In this document: one piece after another, positions 60,269 to 64,000 of the stretch
Numbering within the stretch: the first letter of the stretch is position 1
Layout: each line of letters opens with the position of its first letter
The notes under the pieces: model-generated
Database searches by the model: none
Told to the model about the DNA's origin: nothing
The model's input: the letters and a program-made list of their open reading frames with translations, nothing else
Translations under genes and position numbers: made by a program
Source: CAVSUB01 sp963730995
Lineage (GTDB): Bacteria; Acidobacteriota; Vicinamibacteria; Vicinamibacterales; 2-12-FULL-66-21
Assembly: GCA_963730995.1 (NCBI GenBank)
Contig: CAVSUB010000013.1
Coordinates: forward strand, 2,232,001-2,296,000
Length of the DNA: 64,000 nucleotides
Direction of reading: 5' to 3'

Positions 60269-60628
60269 GATGAAGGCCGCCAGCCTGGTGCTCTCCCGGT
60301 CAACCGCCGGGACCCGGCGCGCTTCACGCCGGAAAATCTTGGGAATGCAAGACAAAGACCGAAATGCGGAGCCCAGGAGCGCCGTATCCCATGGGCGGGA
60401 GATCCGTTCGAAACGTATACACCTGCGGTTGGCTGGTATCCAGCGTTCGGCCAGAGACGGCCAATTTTGTTGGCGAAAACATCGGTCCTTGAACTTGGGT
60501 CGGCGGGCACCGCAGTTGCTTAACATCCGCTGGATCGGAGTGCGGTCCCCCGGACGACCAAATTGTTCTGACTGTCGAGCCAGGACGTTACTGTTCTATG
60601 TCGAGTGATTCTCTACTGTGACGCCGCG
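60269..60628. promoter_or_regulatory. 360-bp divergent region between histidine kinase and diguanylate cyclase
   Basis: No gene is supported; open frames entering it are upstream extensions of the kinase frame. It is less GC-rich than its neighbours around 60450-60600 (for example AATTTTGTTGGC and AATTGTTCTGAC) and is presumed to carry both promoters. One GTATAC hexamer occurs near 60416. No clear operator pair was identified. Confidence 0.45.
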
Positions 60629-61618
60629 ATGACGCACCCCCGGACTCAGAGCAGCGACTTCCATGGTCGGCACGACGGCCCGACCGACGACGCGGGCCTG
60701 CCACGTACGACGGCGGAGCTCCGATCGTGGGTCCGGCGGCGCCTCGGTCTGAGCGGTCCGCGGGAACTCGAGCTTTTTCAAGCCATCGAGCAGGTGGTGG
60801 CGAATCAGCGGCAGCTGATCGAAGAGTCGAAGCACGAAGCCATTCGCGCGCTCTCGGAAGGATTCGCAGCCAAGCTGGAGAAGCTCCACCACCAGCTGAC
60901 GGAAAAGGACGTCACCGTCAGCAACATTGCCCGCTACTTCGAGGACGTCGTCGCCGACCTCACCGACAAGGCCCATCGCGACCCCAAGACGAAGCTCCTG
61001 AACTTCGACTGGTTCATGGAGCGCGTCGAGTCGTTCCTCGCGGTCGAGCAGCGCGTCCGCTGGTGCGGCGTCGGTGTCGTCGATATCACCAGCTTCAAGT
61101 GGTACAACGACACGCTCGGGCATGCGCTCGGCGACCGCATCATCGAACGGGTCGCCCGCATCCTATCGGACCAGATCCGATCCGAGGACTTCCTGGCCGT
61201 GGAGCGCTCGAGCGAGGCGCGCGATCTGCACGCCAGGTTCGGTGGCGACGAATTCTGCTTCCTGATCCCCGATCTGCCCGGGTGCCTGGAAGCCTCCGTC
61301 ATCGCCGGCCGCTTCAAGCAAGCTGTCGAGAGCTACGAATGGCGGAACGAGGACGATCGGCTCGGCGCCAAGCCGGTCGGCGTCGATGTCGGCGTCGTAT
61401 GCCTCCGCCTCGGCCCCGTCTCGGAGCGACGTGGCGTCGCTCGCAAGCTCGCCGCCGAGCTTATCCACCGCGCCGACACGCTGATGTACGAGGCCAAGAG
61501 CCAGCGGTCCACGAACGTCCACTCGGCCGCCGTCCGCGTGGAAAACAGCGCCCTCGTCGATGCGAGCAGCCCTTCCCAGGCAGCAATCGAGAAGCACCCG
61601 GGCGGAGGCGCAGCCTAG
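60629..61618 (+). CDS. GGDEF-domain diguanylate cyclase
   Basis: About 329 aa from ATG 60629 (a GTG at 60605 is possible). Residues 30-125 are helical and partly coiled coil (ELELFQAIEQVVANQRQLIE, AIRALSEGFAAKLEKLHHQL), probably a dimerisation or sensory part. Residues 130-305 are a GGDEF domain with intact active site: VVDITSFKWYNDTLGHALGD and FGGDEFCFLIPD (GGDEF at 205-209). The RxxD inhibitory site expected just upstream is not seen, so product inhibition may be missing. It makes cyclic di-GMP in the cytoplasm. The gene diverges from a hybrid histidine kinase and may share its signal. Confidence 0.9.
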   Translation: MTHPRTQSSDFHGRHDGPTDDAGLPRTTAELRSWVRRRLGLSGPRELELFQAIEQVVANQRQLIEESKHEAIRALSEGFAAKLEKLHHQLTEKDVTVSNIARYFEDVVADLTDKAHRDPKTKLLNFDWFMERVESFLAVEQRVRWCGVGVVDITSFKWYNDTLGHALGDRIIERVARILSDQIRSEDFLAVERSSEARDLHARFGGDEFCFLIPDLPGCLEASVIAGRFKQAVESYEWRNEDDRLGAKPVGVDVGVVCLRLGPVSERRGVARKLAAELIHRADTLMYEAKSQRSTNVHSAAVRVENSALVDASSPSQAAIEKHPGGGAA

Positions 61619-61711
61619 CCGGTTAGTAGCGTCTGCCCATTTCAGAGTGCTACACTTGGCGTTTCTGCGTGACCCGCGAGGGGCTGCAGGAGCGTCCTCC
61701 TTCCTGCCCAT

Positions 61712-61734
61712 GGTGGGTGCAGCTCAGCGGTAGA
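61712..61734 (+). repeat. Duplicated 5' part of tRNA-His
   Basis: GGTGGGTGCAGCTCAGCGGT and the next three bases repeat the acceptor 5' strand and D-arm start of the tRNA-His gene 37 bp downstream, matching at 20 of 23 positions. The copy stops in the D arm; no anticodon or T arm follows, so it is a fragment. Confidence 0.6.
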
Positions 61735-61748
61735 CTCTCGCGTTGCAT

Positions 61749-61824
61749 GGTGGGTGTAGTTCAGGGGTAGAACGCCTGACTGTGGCTCAGGAGGTCGCGG
61801 GTTCGAAGCCCGTCACCCACCCCA
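61749..61824 (+). tRNA. tRNA-His (anticodon GTG)
   Basis: Acceptor stem GTGGGTG (61750-61756) pairs with CACCCAC (61814-61820), preceded by the extra G typical of tRNA-His, with C at the discriminator position and an encoded CCA (61822-61824). The D arm is GTTCAGGGGTAGAAC; the anticodon stem CCTGA/TCAGG holds loop CTGTGGC with anticodon GTG (61782-61784); the T arm GCGGG/CCCGT holds loop TTCGAAG. All four arms pair, so this is a functional histidine tRNA gene. Confidence 0.95.
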
Positions 61825-61935
61825 TTCCTAGTTCGACGGAACGGCACGGCCCCGACTCGCGCGATCCGAGGAGACGTTTGCGGCGGCGGGCGTTGACGGT
61901 GGGTTGCTTGACCTGCGCGGAACTACCGGTTCCGT

Positions 61936-62316
61936 TTACGCGGCGCTCGGAGCGAACAGGGCGGCCAGCAGATCGTCGTCAGAAAACTCGCGCAACGCCG
62001 CAGCCTCGAGACCGGGCACGGCTTCCTGCCGTAGATCCACACGGAGACGCAGCGCCTTACGCTCGCCCTCGAGCTGACCTAATTGATCGGCTGCCACGAG
62101 GTATCGCCGGCGACCAAACCAACCGGATAATCGGACGGAGAGATAGCGTACACGCCGAGCGGCGGCTTCGATGACGACGCCTTCAATGCTGCCGAGCCGC
62201 CGTCCCTCAGCGCTCAGCACATCCAGGTCGGAGAGGGCGCCTGCCGGGCTGCTGACCTTGGATGCATCCAGGTAAGAGAGTTCTGAAGTGGCGAGGAGCT
62301 GAGCATCGTTTCGCAT
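61936..62316 (-). CDS. PRC-barrel domain protein
   Basis: A 126-aa protein from ATG 62316, with GGAG eight bases upstream (an in-frame GTG at 62325 is the alternative). The PRC-barrel pattern is LSDLDVLSAEGRRLGSIEGV then VIEAAARRVRYLSVRLSGWF and RYLVAADQLGQL; the tail is acidic (REFSDDDLLAALFA). PRC-barrels occur in RimM and in stand-alone proteins that bind RNA, metals or partner proteins; no specific role is implied. Convergent with tRNA-His. Confidence 0.85.
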   Translation of the reverse strand: MRNDAQLLATSELSYLDASKVSSPAGALSDLDVLSAEGRRLGSIEGVVIEAAARRVRYLSVRLSGWFGRRRYLVAADQLGQLEGERKALRLRVDLRQEAVPGLEAAALREFSDDDLLAALFAPSAA

Positions 62317-63491
62317 GGCGGTCACTCCGCCTTGTCGTTACGCAATCGACCTGCCAGCCACCCGCTGCAAAAACCCGACGCGCACAGTCCAGACGGTTCT
62401 GATCGTCGGCGAGGGGCCCAAGGCTCCAAATAGTGAGGGGTCGGACCGCTCATATTGGGTTCAGCGCCAACGACTTCGTCGGTTCACGGACCGCCCGATG
62501 AACAACGTCAAGGAACCCGAGAGCTGGTTCAAGGGCTGAAGCGGGCGGCCTGGTCATACGGGGCAGCTCGGCAGGCAGGTGCATGCTGTGGCCTCGATTT
62601 ACCATGTCAATATTCCGCGCCTTGCAGTGTTCGCCAACGACCGCCGCGCCCGCGCTGTCGACGATCGGCGTCCTCCGACTGTTCGGATTGTCGTGGAGAC
62701 AGCCCGAGGCCACGAGATCCCGCTCTGCGGCACGCCTGCGGCGAAAGTGGAACGCGACATATCCCGGCAATAAAGAGTCCACAGAGAGAGTGACGGAGCT
62801 CCCGTCCCAGCCGCAGCCTGTCGCAGGGCTTGGCTCGTATACTGGCGGGCTCTGGGAGACTGCTCAGGCGACGGTCCTTCGCAGTGCTCAGCACGCTGGG
62901 CAGCTACTGGATAGCTAACGAACTCAACAGCATTCGGGGAGATCAGCCAGAACCTACCATCGACGGTCCGAGATTTGCCAACATACGGGCAAAACACGAC
63001 ACCAAGCGCAGAGACTGGCCCACCGGAACCCCGTCATCCACCCCAACTTCTCGTGACCCCTTGTCTGGACTTTCCCCAGGCTGGCACCGCGTCGTCCGGG
63101 TTCCCGACTCCAGACGGCTATCCACAGCAATTCGCCGACGCTCCACCGACTTCAGCCTCAAGACGACGTACGAACGGGAAGTACTACGCAATATAGGAAC
63201 AGCTGCTGAGGCCCAAAGAGGGCCGGGGTCGTTGCCGCTTCCAGCCTCGCGTCACGGTCAGGCACCACGAAGAGCCGAAACACACGCAATTACAGAATTC
63301 GCTCTCGGTCTTTGCTGCCTATCTCCAAGTTCACGCTGCTCGAAAGCAGCAAATCACCAAACAGTAATTCACTTATGTGTCGAAATTCCGATTGCTTAAA
63401 CAGATGAGGCAGGATATGTTGTCTATATCTCTATCGATGTAGAACTATTTAGACATATATCTAGTTTAGTTATTTCTCGAGGAGCCGATCG
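62317..63491. other. 1.2-kb apparently non-coding region, AT-rich toward the pilus gene
   Basis: Short open frames on both strands overlap each other and show no recognisable family, codon pattern or ribosome sites, so none is called. From about 63280 the sequence becomes distinctly AT-rich for this genome (for example TAGACATATATCTAG near 63452), ending at the GAGGAG before the next gene. That part is a probable promoter region. No transposase remnant or inverted terminal repeat was recognised. Confidence 0.5.
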
Positions 63492-64000
63492 ATGAGGCTG
63501 AACGAACGGGGCGCGATCATCATTCACGTAGCCATAGCGCTCATTGCGCTGCTCTGCTTCGCGGGCATCGTTATTGACCAGGGAGTGATGTACGTATCCC
63601 GCGCACAGGCGCAGGCTGCCGCTGACGCCGGAGCGCTGGCCGGCGCCTTGACTCTGGAGACGGATCCGAGCGCGCACGCGAACGCCGGAATTGCGGCCAA
63701 GAGTTTCGTCAATCAGAACGGTATCTGGGGTCAGGCTGCAGCCGACACGAACATCGACGTGACGTCCCCGATCACGTGCCCGGATGGCACGAACGCCTGC
63801 ATTCGGGTCGACGTCATGCGCGGCATCATCGGACGCGACGGGGCCGGGCACGCGAACACCATCCCGACGTTCATGATGGGGATCGTCGGTCTCCACAACC
63901 AGGGCGTCCGAGCGACCGCAACCGCGGAAGTTGCCGGAGGCAACGCCGTTCAGTGCATCAAACCGTGGGTCGTCGCAGACAAGTGGGTCGACAACTCGGG
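63492..64000 (+). CDS. TadE/TadG-like Flp pilus assembly protein (C-terminus cut by window edge)
   Basis: Translation from ATG 63492, with GAGGAG upstream, stays open to the window edge (169 codons). It begins MRLNERGAIIIHVAIALIAL with the TadG-type hydrophobic helix and IDQGVMYVSRAQAQAAADAG then ALAGALTL, the hallmark of TadG/Flp-pilus-associated proteins (Ala-rich helix with AxAADAAAL). The remainder is periplasmic with a Cys pair (ITCPDGTNACIRV). It probably opens a Tad/Flp pilus or secretion cluster beyond the window. Confidence 0.85.
   Translation, partial: MRLNERGAIIIHVAIALIALLCFAGIVIDQGVMYVSRAQAQAAADAGALAGALTLETDPSAHANAGIAAKSFVNQNGIWGQAAADTNIDVTSPITCPDGTNACIRVDVMRGIIGRDGAGHANTIPTFMMGIVGLHNQGVRATATAEVAGGNAVQCIKPWVVADKWVDNS

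Noticed and set aside
62830..63399. 189-aa frame in the right-hand gap
   Set aside because: No family pattern, odd composition and no ribosome site; treated as non-coding.

Overview
The window is one high-GC stretch of bacterial chromosome. It most resembles an Acidobacteriota genome of the Vicinamibacteria type. This placement is inference from gene content, with no rRNA or marker gene to test it: an Oar-like TonB receptor with a carboxypeptidase-regulatory domain, Ser/Thr kinases fused to periplasmic TPR domains, a PVC-type haem dehydrogenase, Tat-exported Gfo/Idh/MocA proteins and a scrap of an ADOP/MacB-type permease. Two genes run off the edges: an FkbM methyltransferase on the left and a TadG-like pilus protein on the right.

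Layout. 0-5.6 kb: exported FkbM protein, diheme cytochrome c, a collapsed GT87 gene, then divergent lactate permease and L-rhamnose isomerase. 5.6-16.3 kb: a phospho-signalling and cell-wall island with an ECF sigma factor, a winged-helix/FHA regulator, and the run FHA protein, 32-aa membrane peptide, PP2C phosphatase, Ser/Thr kinase, RodA(SEDS)-PBP fusion, FHA protein. Its content parallels the actinobacterial fhaA-fhaB-pstP-rodA-pbpA-pknA/B locus. 16.6-33.7 kb: sugar metabolism, with galactose mutarotase, a DJ-1/PfpI protein, a Tat-exported TIM-barrel protein, a gluconate-dehydrogenase-subunit-3-like protein plus GMC oxidoreductase, a CE1-like esterase, a phosphodiester-glycosidase-like protein, an MFS symporter, two Gfo/Idh/MocA dehydrogenases and UDP-sulfoquinovose synthase. 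A cNMP-thioredoxin-reductase fusion sits in the middle. 33.9-46 kb: mostly exported proteins, namely a haem dehydrogenase, a PLD-like protein, a CocE/NonD hydrolase, a PQQ-type propeller and a TonB receptor. 46-54 kb: GNAT, VOC, a cytochrome-HhH fusion, and a tandem receptor kinase and pseudokinase. 54-61.6 kb: membrane glycan genes, a coiled-coil protein, a hybrid histidine kinase and a diguanylate cyclase. 61.7-64 kb: tRNA-His, a PRC-barrel protein, about 1.2 kb of apparently non-coding DNA and the start of a Tad pilus gene.

Two features run through the whole window. First, many intergenic gaps carry imperfect palindromes built from short tandem words (CAGGAG, AGCTATCAGC, ACGGAG, GGGATC and others), usually starting within a few tens of bases of a stop codon. 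Second, four otherwise well-preserved genes are each broken by one or two single-base indels, nearly all in short homopolymers. This looks more like sequencing or assembly error than decay, so those genes are annotated as whole with the frameshift stated.
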